Positions 44,431 to 56,125 of a stretch of 64,000 nucleotides of DNA are shown here, piece after piece. Below the pieces are notes generated by a model. It ran no database searches. It was not told the origin of the DNA and worked only from the letters and a program-made list of their open reading frames with translations. The stretch lies in assembly GCA_040357565.1 (NCBI GenBank), contig JBDODJ010000022.1; one strand, given 5' to 3'. Origin of the DNA: Cercozoa sp. M6MM. Lineage: Eukaryota > Endomyxa: Ascetosporea. The position numbers and the translations under genes were made by a program. Position 1 is the first letter of the stretch. The number at the start of each line of letters is the position of its first letter.

Positions 44431-46198
44431 ATGAGCAATGAAGCTGCGTTTAGGCAACTGTGCGAGCTACTTGATGCCGATCCACTCATGTATTCATCAT
44501 TGCACAAATACAGAAAAACCAAAACGTGAATTCTGACAGAGACGAGTTTGGCGTCGTACCAGATCTGCGCCAAGCGTTTCCGAACGCTTCGGTCGACTCA
44601 TATGTAGCGCGGCTTTGTAAAATGCTGGTTTTGTTTCTTGACACTCCTCTGTGAGCAGGTGCATTGCGAATCGCACAAACTCGGCATGCGTGCTGACGCG
44701 CTTCCTCTTCTTCTGGGAGCTGCGATGCAGAAATTCCAGGAGCTTCGAAATGAAACATTAGACACCAACGACGAAGCGATCGAAGCTGTTCGAAATGTGA
44801 CGCGCGTGCTGCTCCTGCTGAATGCGGACCATTACAGCTCGTGGAATGCGCGGAAGCAGTGTCTGTTGTCGGTACTTTTTGCGTGCGTGCGTGTGTGTTT
44901 CTTTACTGAAAGCATTTCGCACGTTGATAGCACTGCACGAAGGAACAACTGCGACGGTAGCTTCCTTTGCTTGGACTAACTTTCGATCGATTTTCTTGCG
45001 TGCACGGTCTGCAGAGAACTCTACTTCACGCAACTCGTCCTGTCAAGACAACACAAAAGCGGCGACACATGGGTAGAGTTTTTTCTAGTTTATTTGTTTG
45101 TTTTTGTGTCTTTTGGCAGTTTTTTACAGGCGCATCGGCGCTTCGTGCTGACGAGACTGCTTCCGCTCGCTGCCGAAACCGGCGAACTAGTGCGTCAAGA
45201 AATTGCTCTTTGTGAGCGATCATGCGAACTGTACAGGTAGAGTCTATTTGGTTGTTTAATGATCTGGTTTTCACTCTCCAGATTGTGTGCGCAGACGAAA
45301 TTATTACGCATGGACACATCGAAGATGGTGCGTGCAGCATCTCGCCAGCCTGGAGGTTAGTCCATCTCAGCGTGTTGTTTTTCATCCGCGTTTCAAGCTG
45401 ACACTGTTTTACAGCTTGGTGAAAGTGCAGTGAACGAATTGTTGCGACATGACGCCTTTGCGGTATCTTTTGACGGGTTCATGTGTTGACTGTTAGATTG
45501 TCTTGACTGTAGGTGGGCAAGTGGCTCCGTCGCCACGTGTCGGACCACTCTGCCGTCCATCATCGTGTCTTGTCGCTCGTCGCTCTTGTCTCTCGCTCTG
45601 TCGGTACAGTTCGTAGCCCAAACAGCGTTTATTTGTACTGTTGTTAAACAGAGGTTGCCGACGGCGACTTGAATGCAACTGGCGTTTCGATCGAGCCCGA
45701 GCACGAGGACACTTTGAGTGTGTTCGGTGACATTGACTGTTGCAGTGAGAGTGACAGCGTGTGGTACAATGAACTGAGGCGCGTTGTCGCTCCTTTAATC
45801 TTGTGAGCTTTTCTACTTTTGCTTTCATTCTTGCTGTCTAGTATTCTCGCATTGTTGTGCCAATGCAGAAAGTTCCCAGGCCACGTGTCACTGTGGTATT
45901 GGGCACGTGCCGCCATCCTGCACTGCAGTGGCGATCAACGTGGCACTGTGATTGAGTGCTTCCACCGGTTTGTGCAGCGGTACATCTGTCAAACAGAGAC
46001 CGGGCGCTGCTTTTAATCTACTCTCTCTTCAGTGTTTTTGAGGATGACATGTCGGCGAATTATGAAGCACAACAGCGCTTCGCATCGAATACGCTGCGCT
46101 GGCTTCGCCTTCAAGTTTCCACTGCCGCTGAGCCAAACTTGAAACTGCCCAAGCATGCGAGGTGCGAGGTTATGCCGGGCGACCAACCCGCACCGTGA
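44431..46198 (+). CDS. Protein prenyltransferase alpha-subunit repeat protein (PTAR1-like)
   Basis: ATG 44431 starts MSNEAAFRQLCELLDADPLM. Exons contain the prenyltransferase alpha repeats: TRVLLLLNADHYSSWNARKQ (family: LLLNPDH.TAWN.RK), LYFTQLVLSRQHKSGDTW, AHRRFVLTRLLPLAAE, and RNYYAWTHRRWCVQHL (family: NY.AW.HR.W). Then come VGKWLRRHVSDHSAVHHRV and KFPGHVSLWYWARAAILHCS (family: YPGHEALW..RR). The last exon, SVFEDDMSANYEAQQRFASN.., ends CEVMPGDQPAP, TGA 46196-46198. In canonical farnesyl- or geranylgeranyl-transferase alpha subunits these repeats wrap the beta subunit. PTAR1 pairs with RabGGTase-beta to modify Ykt6, and that role is known from other eukaryotes, not shown here. An intron with donor gtacat joins ..HRFVQR to VFEDDM. 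Confidence 0.85.
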
Positions 46199-46547
46199 GT
46201 CCCGTCCCGTCCGTGATCCCGTCCCGTCGGTGACGGGTCGGACCTCCATCCGGCCGGGACTTTGACGTACTGTACGTAATGACGTGGTCTCAGAGTCCAG
46301 GCTTGCTTTTGCTGTACGTATACTCGACTTCACGCTACGCATCTGTCGTCCGGTCGGGTTTTTAGCCACAATATTCAAGTCACGGTACACAGTATAGTTT
46401 AAGTTACGTTACAAGCAAGCGCAAGGGCACGATATGCGCAAAGGCACGATATGACGTCACCCATCATTAAACCCTGATCGATACCCCGATACATGTACTA
46501 CAGTGGGTAGCGCAGTCGAGCAGAGTTCCAAACCGGGCACGTGGGGG
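46199..46547. other. Intergenic between convergent genes, with inverted repeat
   Basis: Between PTAR1 (+) and the EEP gene (-). It contains repeats of GTCCCGTC and a perfect hairpin arm pair CCCGTC-ggt-GACGGG at about 46223-46239. No exon is seen. Confidence 0.5.
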
Positions 46548-47894
46548 TCAAACACCGACCGTGTATCGCGCCAGCAGCGGCCAGTGGTCACTGCCGACGC
46601 TGAGCAAGAGATCACGCGTCGCCTCAACTTCGCTGGACCTGCAAACAAGGCTCAAACAATCAACATACAGACACAATCCATGTGTCACGAGCGACGAGCA
46701 AGAAGGCTACTTGGTCAGCACACGCGTCTCAGAGAGTGTCCATACGTCGCCATGACTCAGCACATAGTCGATGCGGTAGCGCGGGTGTGCCACGTGGGCC
46801 GTACACCTGCAACAACATAACGTGTCATAGTCACTCCTTGGAGACAGTGCCAGTGTCATGCATACTTCTCCTTGGGCGCCAACCGGCTCACATCACCGCC
46901 GTTGGCGTCCAAAAAGGCATCGCGCATGCCCATCACCTCGCGCACCCTACAGCATTAAATCATACCTGAACCGAAACACAGGATATCGGCAGTGTGCAAA
47001 GTGTACTGGGTCATGACGCGGTTGTCCGGCATCTGCCAGCCTCTCCTGTGGTGGTGTCCCACTCTGCCAAAACACAAAACGTCCTGGAAACTACAAGGAG
47101 GCATAAGGCAGGCCGTACAGTGCACACCACTCTGCGTCCGAAAAGTCGCTCTTGTGGATTGAGTTGAGATCGCCACACAGCAGGTGCGGCCTACATGTCT
47201 CGCGCAGTGGCCGCAGCAGCTCGTCGTCGAGCTGCGCCAACTGCCAAAGTCGCACGTCGTCCGAGATATGGTCCAGGTGCGTGCAAACCACGGAAAACTC
47301 GAGCCCAGTTTCTTTCAGCACAAAATCGCCGCGGATGCCCGAACGGCGGTTGCAACTGTCCAAACACCACGCATAGCCACAATCTCACTATGTGAAACCG
47401 AAAACAACTGATCGAAAAGTATCTGGAAAATCAGAATGCCGAAAAAAGAATCAACTGATCGAAAAGTATCTGGGAATTACGTGCCATACAACGGGTGGCC
47501 CTCGGGAGGTTCCATTGCGACGCGCTGCAACTCTTGTAGCTCCAGGCGATCGCGACGGAAGAGCATGACATTGCCAAAGGACGCAAAGTCTGCTGAGGCA
47601 AAGCGCGCCTCAAAAGGCGAGTCACGCAGTCGCTTACCAAAGCGGCATTTTGAGAAGTAAACATCATCATCAGTCTTGGACGAACCAAAACTGGTGCCTC
47701 CTGAGGCACAGACCTCGTTGAGACACACGATGTCTGCCTGGACACGGGTGCAGATAGTGTGATGGCAGGACATGCCTGAAAGAAGCAGTGAAACGAACCC
47801 CGAGCGAGTCTGCCAACTGAACGAGCGCCTCGATGGCGCGTCCACTCGACGCTGAGAGCACGTTGTACGACAAAACCGTTAGAGACTGCGACAT
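46548..47894 (-). CDS. Endonuclease/exonuclease/phosphatase (EEP) family hydrolase
   Basis: These metal-dependent enzymes cleave phosphodiesters in DNA, RNA or lipids. ATG 47894 starts MSQSLTVLSYNVLSASSGRA, the family's first motif (YNV, Asn metal ligand region). Then QADIVCLNEV (Glu metal ligand), SFGNVMLFRRDRLELQELQ, GDFVLKETGLEFSVVCTHLD (family THL), PHLLCGDLNSIHKSDF (GDLN motif with Asp/Asn), PRYRIDYVLSHGD (..IDY.. motif), and SDHWPLLARYTVGV (SDH.P, catalytic His), stop 46548-46550. All key residues are present. The overall form is closest to the Angel/CCR4, neutral-sphingomyelinase or TDP2-like branch, but I cannot choose the substrate. There is no signal peptide or TM. Confidence 0.85.
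47405..47475 (-). repeat. Direct repeat pair in an EEP intron
   Basis: The 21-nt word AACTGATCGAAAAGTATCTGG occurs twice, about 47 nt apart, in the intron before the exon that reads EGHPLYGT in sense. Confidence 0.85.
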
Positions 47895-48371
47895 CGTTGT
47901 TCTGCACAGGTCTACACAGGGAGATGGACACGAGGAGATGAACGCGAGGATCTCATAATCTCATTTTTTTGTTGTCTGAAACAAAACGATTGATCTCAGT
48001 GCCGGTGGAAAAAAACGGCGACTCAGTCGATTGGTTGTGTACTACCAGTCAGATGCCCGATTGAGCAACCGGCGTTTTGTCACGGCTAGGACTTGGTAGC
48101 TATCGCACTGTCTGTCCTCTAAACTTTCCTGAAAGTTTGCGCCCGTGTGGCTCAAGCTGGACGATGTGGCTCAATTTGGACGGATCACCAGTAGTTGTAG
48201 CTACCGCGCGACAGACGCTTACAACGACCTAGCGCGTGTGTAAAGTGTGCCTTCTTTCGCTGGACGGTAATATTAGCCTGCAGAAACACCTTTGGCAGGA
48301 CACGTGTGGACGTCAGAAGAAAATCACTTGATATCACACTCGTTGGGCTCTTCAGACTCGACATCGACAGC
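47895..48371. other. Divergent promoter region (EEP / HSF)
   Basis: About 475 nt between divergent starts. It holds a direct repeat GTGGCTCAAGCTGGACGATGTGGCTCAATTTGGACG (about 48149-48183). It also holds a heat-shock-element-like inverted pair, CTTTCCTGAAAG, at about 48124-48135. Confidence 0.45.
48124..48135. promoter_or_regulatory. Possible heat shock element (nTTCnnGAAn)
   Basis: CTTTCctGAAAG contains two inverted nGAAn units, about 240 nt upstream of the HSF start codon. Only two units are clear, while functional elements usually have three or more. HSF autoregulation would be in keeping with other eukaryotes, but this is weak evidence. Confidence 0.25.
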
Positions 48372-49010
48372 ATGGGCGGAGACACGTTGCCTCCGTTTCT
48401 GGAGCATCTATGGACAATGCTTAATGACGCGCGTTTGTCTCCGTACATATCATGGAGCGACGATCAGACCTTTGTGATCTCGCAGCCCAAGCAGTTCGAG
48501 ATTCACGTAATTACGCATCTGTCTGACAGTGTGTTTTATCCTTTTTCTAGCGTGTACGAGAGTTTGCATAGGTGCTGCCGCGTTTCTTCAAGCACAACAA
48601 ACTGAGCAGCTTTGTGCGGCAGCTGAACATGTACCAGTTTCACAAGGTGCGTGATGCCGACCAGTTGGCGTGGCGGCATCCCTACTTTCGTCGTGGACAC
48701 CGGCACTTGCTGGTGAGTGTGATCTTTTTGTCTGTTGTCGCTCCTGTCTTGACTGGTGTTACTTGGGCAACAGAAACAAATTCGAAGGAAGTCGGCGGGC
48801 GATGCCAAGCGAGCAAAGGTTGCTAGTGTAGCGTGACCTGTATCCTCCCTCCCCTCTGCAGTATTAATGTGCCTCCTCTGACACAGATACAGTCGACGGG
48901 TCCGCCACCAGTGTCGATGCCGCCGTTGCGACCTGCGTCAGAGACAGCTGTATCTTGCTTGTTGTATTCTTATCCAGGCATATAGTATATATATATATGT
49001 ATATGTATGT

Positions 49011-49049
<39 letters not shown>

Positions 49050-49888
49050 TTATATATATATATATGTGTGTGTGACTGCAGGTACTTCGCGGTCAAGTGA
49101 CGGCGCTGGAGCAGCGCGTGCATCAACTGTAGCTTGTCTTTACCCCCCTCACCCCTACCAACCCGGTGTCTCCAGGGAGGCACACATGTCGCACCTGCAG
49201 TCGGAGAACGTGCGACTGTCGAACCGACAGGCGCAGATGGCCAACGCGCTGCGTAAGGCCTTTGGCTGGATCGTCACCTCGGTGGAGGAGCAACTCAAGA
49301 TCGACTTGCATCCGACCCGCGACCTGGCCGCAGTGTACCATTTACCCCTTTCCCTTTACCCCTACCCTTTACCCTACCCTTTACCCCTTTACTCCTTCTA
49401 GTTACCCCTTCTCTTTACTCCTTCCCTTTACCCCTTTCATTTACCCCCTTCCCTTTAGCCCCTGCCACTTATCTCTGCACCTTTAACCCTACCCTAGGTT
49501 CGAGCAACTCTCGATCGAGCACCCGATGCTACCGCCGCAGGCGACGTCGGCAGCTTCGGCAGCATCAACGAGCGGCACGCAACCTGTGTTCCGCGGCGGC
49601 AGCGGCGGCGTCAAGCGCACGGCGTGTGCCATGTCACCCGACCAGTACTACCTCACCCTACTACCTCACCCTACTACCTCACTCTACTACCTCAGCCACA
49701 GCCCAGCAAACTACCCTGTCTGTGCCCTTGCACCCTTGTGTTGCAGTAGGTGTCACGTGGAGGAAGTGACGTCCTCGCCGACTCGTGAGGATGTCATCAT
49801 GCTGCCCTACAGCAACAGTCAACCACAACAGCAGCAGTTACAACAGTTACAACAGCAACAGCAACCACAGACACGACAGCAGACACGC

Positions 49889-49929
<41 letters not shown>

Positions 49930-50538
49930 ACGAGAAAAACAACAACTGGCGTCCCCTCAGCCGCCGATGTCGATGCTGCACGGGATGCCGACATTGCCAC
50001 AGATTCCGTCCATGCAGAACAATCAGGTCATTCCCTACACGCCTGTTAGTGTACCTTACCCCCTTCCCTCCCACCTCTGTTGTTATACTTAGATTATTTT
50101 ATACTATGACGGGTGAGGCAGCACGTCGACTACGGCATCGGCGTACCTGGCAACTCGGGCGCGGCTGCCCTCCAACCTCCGACCAAGCGTAGCAAACACC
50201 AGACGTCTGGTGACCCAGAAACTGCCCCAGCCACTGCACCGGGAACAGTGTTAGGCTCACCAAGTCAGTCCGGACCGCTGTTTGACACCGTGATCGACGC
50301 GGACCCGCTGTTCCGCGGTCCCGGCGACGCCGACGATTTGATTCTCGGCTCGCCTGTCTTCCCGGCGGACGACCTCGGACCGCCACCGCTCTTCGCGGCC
50401 TCCTCCATCGGCGCACAGAACGGCAACGACCTGTTCCCCAACAGCAGCAGCAACTCCTCTTCGGTCTCTCGCGACGACGGCGGCGCTGCCAGCGGCGGGA
50501 TGAACGACGACTACTTCAAGTTTGGCGACGTGCGGTGA
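48372..50538 (+). CDS. Heat shock transcription factor (HSF)
   Basis: HSFs trimerise and bind nGAAn repeats. ATG 48372 starts MGGDTLPPFLEHLWTMLNDA. The DNA-binding domain goes on ISWSDDQTFVISQPKQFEIH, then exon 2 (48572) VLPRFFKHNKLSSFVRQLNM YQFHKV, the recognition helix SSFVRQLN being nearly invariant, and HPYFRRGHRHLL. The linker KQIRRKSAGDAKRAK is basic. The HR-A/B trimerisation zipper is seen as VTALEQRVHQLEAHMSHLQS and ENVRLSNRQAQMANALRKAF. The C-terminal half has a long poly-Gln tract (about 49810-49940), a nuclear-localisation-like PPTKRSKHQ and an acidic/hydrophobic region (DADPLFRGPGDADDLILGSP) that looks like an activation domain. It ends NDDYFKFGDVR, TGA 50536-50538. Intron tracts TTTACCC and (AT)n lie inside. 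Confidence 0.93.
48983..49068 (+). repeat. (AT)n microsatellite in an HSF intron
   Basis: Two TATA-dinucleotide blocks in the intron between the linker exon and the zipper exon. Confidence 0.9.
49338..49497 (+). repeat. Intronic TTTACCC tract in HSF
   Basis: The intron after ..HPTRDLAA is filled by CCCTTTACCCCTACCCTTTACCC words down to the ctag acceptor at about 49498. It is C/T-rich on the sense strand. Confidence 0.9.
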
Positions 50539-50914
50539 ACCGTCAGTTCAACGTCAGTTTCGTTTAATTATAAAGCGCGAGCTCTGACGTAGAGGTTGTT
50601 ACGGCATAGCGATTCTCAGTCAGTCAAGTCTCCCGTCTGACTACTCGCCGTCAGCGACGTATAAAAGGATTGTGTCTGCAGCTCACGCACTGGACTGCAG
50701 GGCTAGGGCTGATTTAGCAGCCTTCAACAAGCCTTCAAGCTTTCGACCGAACGCTGACGACGGACCGTCTCTACTGTGGTATGTCTTACAGTCCCCCCCC
50801 CTTTGACGTCTTTCGTTTAATTGACTTAACACTTCAGTTCCTTTGTTAAGTTACTGGTTTCCCACACGTACTGTAACAATGTGCTGTAACTCTGTCAGAA
50901 AAGCGAGCGAACTG
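50539..50914. other. Spacer between convergent HSF and UBXN7-like genes
   Basis: About 375 nt. It contains GACGTATAAAAGG at about 50658 and a C9 tract at about 50794. No exon is seen. Confidence 0.4.
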
Positions 50915-52889
50915 TTAGAGGAACGAAACAACAAGAACAGCATTGGCCACCCGTGCGTCGCGAAGGTTTGTGTCGCCTTGTGGGACCTGCACATACCCAG
51001 TCACAGCGGAGCTCAGTGAGACACTGCTCGTGTGTACCTGACGAGGCGGCATGGGCACTCGGAGGATAAAGTCGGCGTTCTGCTTGGCGTGCTCTGCTTG
51101 CTGCAACTCGTGCCGCACGTAGGCGTAGAGTGCTTGCACTGCACACGCACACAGGTCGGTAAACGAAGTGTGTCGATGCTAGATGTATCTGTGTACCAGT
51201 GTCGGAGAGATAGAAGCGTCGCTGTAGCATGGCACGATCCATGCGGAAGCGTACGGAGCAGGTGTTGGGCTCGCTTTCCTCCGGCTCCGGCGGCAGTATC
51301 CTGCTGCTTCCCAGCGGTACAAAAACACACGTACAAAGGTAGGTATGAGAAGTGAGTGAGTGTACCGTTTCTTCTCAGCAGGTTCATCGTCGACGAGATT
51401 AACGATAGAGCCGGTGTTATCCTCGTCATCCTCATCAACATGGTCTGTGTGTCTGTCGCTGCTGCCGGTGCTGTCTGTGGTGTCGGCAGCAACAGCTGTC
51501 GATCGCGGTCGCTTCGGCCGCAGCGACGGCGGGTCTGGGTGCTCGCGCAGGAACTTACGCAGGGCGCTGCACACATCCTCTTGTATTATTGTTTGTATTA
51601 TACTGTATCCTATAAAACCATATTATACCATATCATGTATTACCTATATTATTATTTATATATAAAATATCGGATATTGTATAAACGATAGCATATATAC
51701 ACAGACACACCTGCGCGTGGCCTTGGACTTGATGCGACCATTGCGCACATCGATCGGCAGCTGCGCCATCAATGCGCGTGTTATCGGGTCGAGTACCTAC
51801 AAATACCCCTCACTCAATGTATACACACAACTATGCGGAGTAATAAAAGCAAAAAGAGCGATACCACGAGGGTCGGAAACTTGCGCGGCAAACGGTAGTT
51901 GGCGAAGAAGACCTGCGCCTCGTGCGACTCGGAATCGCACTGCCACAGCAGCAGCTGCGTCAGCATCATGTCTGCGATAGCCTCATCCTTCCACAGGTCG
52001 CTATACAAGGTAAGGGGCTCAAGGAGTTGAAGAAGAAAAGAGGGGTTAAAGAATAAGACGTTTAAAGGGTGGTAGGGGTTAAAGGGGATAAAAACGAGCA
52101 AATGAGTGAAATACCGATTGACAGCGTGACAGTCGAAATCGGTGCCGTCCTGTAGATTCACCAGGAGCCACTTCTCTGCACCAGTGAGACCATAAAGCAA
52201 CACACCAAAACATAAGAGGATAAAAGGACACACCTTGATTCTGCGCCAGTGTACACGCCTCGTCCAGTGTACCCGAGAAGGCGAAATCCGGCGGAGCAAA
52301 CATGGCCTACACCGTGTGTACCAGTCAATCTATATATATATATATATATATATCTACAACAATATCGAAGCATGCAGTAGTACCATAAGGTTCCGTTCGC
52401 CGTTGCTTTTTGGATCTGCCCACTGCTGGCCGTACGACTCGATCGGACGACCTCGCTGTGTCGGTCCAAGCATACAGACAGTCAACAGGCAAAGAAAACC
52501 ACAGACGGTACAGGTAGGAAGGCGTCCTCCACGAGTTGCGTGTGCTGCGCCTGCCGAGGTGCCGGAACATGTGTTTCCGACTGCTGCTGAGTCTGCGGAG
52601 CTGCAGAAGCGTCGCCTGCACCAACTAGAGTGCACACAGCACACAAGAAAACACCAAGAAGCAGCACTCACCACCGAGAGAAAAGAACAGCTCGATCGCG
52701 CCCTCGAGACTCCTACTCAGCATACAGTGCAGTGGATACCCAGCATGCAGCACATCAAAATGCAGCAAATCACACGCGCTGCAGAAACAAAAGGCACCAA
52801 TTGGCCATCTCGAGGAACTGGAGCGACTTGGCGCTGTCGCACCCTGTCACATTGCAAAACTGTGCCACTAGGTCGTCTTTGGCGCTCAT
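50915..52889 (-). CDS. UBA-UAS-UBX protein, UBXN7/Ubx5 type (p97/Cdc48 adaptor)
   Basis: UBXN7 links Cdc48/p97 to ubiquitylated clients. ATG 52889 starts MSAKDDLVAQFCNVTGCDSA KSLQFLEMANW, a UBA-like domain (family: QF..ITG......L...), continued by LEGAIELFFSLGG. Then a disordered stretch, APPDFAFSGTLDEA, and the UAS thioredoxin-like domain: EKWLLVNLQDGTDFDCHAVN, YSDLWKDEAIADMMLTQLLL, WQCDSESHEAQVFFANY, FPTLVVLDPITR-like. Next come ALRKFLREHPD and an acidic/Ser region. The C-terminal UBX domain reads CSVRFRMDRAMLQRRFYLSD, ALYAYVRHELQQA and FILRVPMPPRQ, ending DARVANAVLVVSFL with a stop at 50915. The FPR loop of UBX that contacts p97 appears as MPPRQ. Confidence 0.88.
52332..52355. repeat. (TA)n microsatellite in a UBXN7-like intron
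   Basis: About 24 nt of alternating TA between the APPDFAFS exon and the preceding exon. Confidence 0.85.
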
Positions 52890-53115
52890 TAACGTCCCCA
52901 GTAATCTGTTGCGCCAACACACACGCACTGTCAGTGCTCTGTAGCTCTATAATGCGCCAAATTCTGTGGAATGATCGAGTCCGAATGCCGAAATAAGAAT
53001 AAAAAATTCTGTTGTTGAAATTTAGTGTGCCTCGCGATTAGAGTCGCTTTTTTCTCCTTTTATAAACTTGGGTACGATTGTACACTCATCGTGAGAAAAA
53101 CTCGTCATTTCTGTT

Positions 53116-53695
53116 TTGTTTCTTCGACTCGAACAGCACAAAACAGTATTCATTTCCTGCTTTTTGTTACAGGAAGAGTCTGTTCCTGAAATGCGAGAAA
53201 AGGGTCGCTTCGACTTGATATTTCTTCCCTACGTGCGGACTTGCACGGGACTGGGCGCCCTGTCCGGGCTGGCCACGATGTATGTTGCCATGTCGGACCC
53301 TGCGTATGCGGCATCAAGCTTGCTTCTGCGTGGCTCTGCCATGTTTGGAGGTGCAGCATTTGGTGCCTTCATCGGTACACTCACTTCAACGTATCTGAGT
53401 TGTATGTCCTATCTCTGCTTACTTTTCGTGTCACAGGCGGTGTCTGCGGTCAGTTCATTCTCGAGATCACGAGTACGCCGGGTCTGGTACAGCAGAGCAG
53501 CGCCTCAGCGTTTTAGACCTTGTTTGCAGAACCCCGAACCTAGCTTGTGCGTGTGTAAAATGTCAACAGGTGTTGAACTTTGTGTTGTCATCATGCGCTG
53601 TGCCGCTGGTGGCGCTTTTGGGACGAGCGCTCGGCATGTACGGCGATTCTGCCGGTGTTTCTACCGGGACCCCAGAACGAGATCTAGATCTGTGA
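53116..53695 (+). CDS. Small hydrophobic, Gly-rich membrane protein
   Basis: The exon after a cag at about 53172 reads EESVPEMREKGRFDLIFLPY, then GALSGLATMYVAMSDPAYAA and LLLRGSAMFGGAAFGAFI. A gtacac intron leads to GGVCGQFILEITSTPG. The last exon is VLNFVLSSCAVPLVALLGRA.., ending TGTPERDLDL, TGA 53693-53695. Two to three hydrophobic helices with Gly/Ala packing recall the Tim17/Tim22 or PMP type, but no family motif is certain. The start is unclear: either ATG 53191 (MREKGRF..) or an upstream exon. Confidence 0.45.
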
Positions 53696-53903
53696 GCGGT
53701 ACAAGCGCAGTACAGTATGATCATGCGGACACTAGTCCGCGCCCAATCGCGATCGGCCGGCCGCCGCGGGCGGGTGTGACTTGACTTAAAGTAATGTAAA
53801 AACTAAATCGATCAAATCTAGTAGTTTTAATCAATACGGATGCTCCGTCGCTCCATTTTGCTCGACAGGAGGGCGAGGTTTGGCGTCTAAGTTACGCGAC
53901 AGT

Positions 53904-55395
53904 TTAATAAGCGAGGTTCGGGTAGCTGCCAGACGGGTGTGAGAGTTTGACCGCCGGCGCAGCGGTGCTGGAATCATCGCCCAGCAACTCGGACGCAGCG
54001 GCAGGTATGGTCGTAGTCGTAGAAGTCAAGGAGGAAGTGCTTCCGGTGGAGCTTCCGGTGGGTTCGTCGTGGTCGTCTTCGTCGTCGTCCTCGCCTGCTT
54101 CGCCGTCGGCGCAGCAGACGCAACCATTGTGCCCGTGAACGGCGAGGTCGCTAAGACTGCTGCCGGTACTGTGACTACTGGTTCGGTAGCCGCTGCTGTA
54201 GACACTGCTGCTGTAGCCACTGTGCGCACTTTGCGCACTTTGCTGACTAAGGAGACTGCTGCTGCTGCCGAACAGTGCAGCCGGTGGTGCTGACGGTTTC
54301 GGAGCTACCACACAATAAGTTCATACAGACATATCAAACAGACACGTTGTGTACCGACTGTGCTCGGGCTTTCCAAGTCGGTTTCGTTGGTACTTTCGTC
54401 GTCAGGCTCTTGCTATACAGAGGAAACAGGTCTTTGTAGACACTAGCTTCCTGGGAGAACAGCTACCGTGAACTCTTCGTCCTCGACATACAGCACGATG
54501 CCACGCTTCAGCGGACACGCCTCCTGCTGGTCCTCTCTGCACTCGTGTTCACACAAGCATACACACGTGCTACAACAACCATGGGTACAAACGAAAGCAA
54601 GGCTACACGATAGGACAGTTGAAGCGGTGCAGCATCGGTCGCACGATGCGTTTCAGCACATCTGCACAAAGAGCGAACTACTCAGATGAGCAAGTCCGCA
54701 GGTGAAACATACGGTCAGCGTGCGGCATCTCGATGCAATCCTGTTGCTGGAAGGTGTACTTGATCTTCCCTGCAACATGGACATGTGTCCACGACATTTA
54801 CAAGGGCAAGCACAGTACAAGAGTACGCCGGTTGACTACGAGTGTGTCCAGGTTGAGCTGCGGCAGGATCTCCGCGTCCAGAGTCGCTGCCAGTGAGCGC
54901 GACTCTCGTTGCCACCTGAGGAACGGTACACACAGTCGAAAGTACCTGGCTTGCGCGGAGATACTGCAACAAGGAAGAAGTTGGTACTGTTCTCGCGTGT
55001 AGTCGTTCATCAGACACCAGATTTGGCCCAGACGCTTGCGCTCGCGTATCTGCGGGCATGCACACATCGAGGTCGCAAAATAAACAAAAAGCTAACGTAC
55101 CAACTCGCGCATACAGCGTCGGCATTGGTTGCGGTACCTAGAGGCGTATTGGGTACACTCACAAGGACCACAGCGAGACCTCTGGGTACCAGACCAGATG
55201 TCTTCCGTACGAGCCGAAGCGTTGCGAGAGTTGCTCCTGCAGATCACATGTGAAAATCAACATCGGTAGGAAAGACAGAGGCAGGGAGGCCAGGTACCAC
55301 AAGGGCCAGCATTTGCTTGTCAGCTTCGACAATGCCGCGCGCGGAGTAGCCTCTGCGCATCTCCTCAGTGAACAGTGCCCACCACAAGAGCACAC

Positions 55396-55444
<49 letters not shown>

Positions 55445-56031
55445 GAGAGAGAGAGAGAAAGAGGGAGAGAGAGAGAGAGGGAGAGAGAGGGAGAGAGAGA
55501 GGGAGAGAGAGAGAGAAGGAGAGAGAGGGGGAGAGAGAGAGAGAGTACAGCAACTTTCGTCGGCGTCGTCCTTTGACGTTCGAAACCTACTCAGTCAGGT
55601 ATAAAAGGAGACAAACAGGAGATCGCTAATAGCTTACTTGTCTTGGTAGGCGACCCATCGAGTCCGGTGGCAGCTCGTCGCCCTCGCGTCCGCCGGCGTG
55701 CAGGTACTCGCGCAACTGCACACAAAACACCACTCACATATTCACAGCGTACATTTATGCGAGGAAAGACTGTGCACCTTGGTCTCCACGTTGAGACGAA
55801 GGCGACGTACTTGAACGTGCGGCAGACTGAGCTCTCTCTGCGAAAGACATGCTTAATTTGGAAGGATGTGCAAGAAGGATAGAGAGGTAGAAAGCTACAT
55901 TGAGCATGAGCGACTCGTGGAGACTGTGCAATTCGGAACTGCAGGCAAAAATCAACCAATACACCAACAAGACAAGGCACACAGCCAGTCACAGTGCTGA
56001 GAGATAGAGAGATAGAGAGATAGAGAGATAG

Positions 56032-56125
<94 letters not shown>

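Noticed and set aside
49797-50192. Asn/Ser-rich and Val-rich ORFs in the HSF tail
   Set aside because: They are alternative frames of the CAA/CAG poly-Gln coding region.
55365-55629. Arg/Glu-rich and Ser/Leu-rich ORFs
   Set aside because: They are products of the (GA)n microsatellite and are open in several frames.
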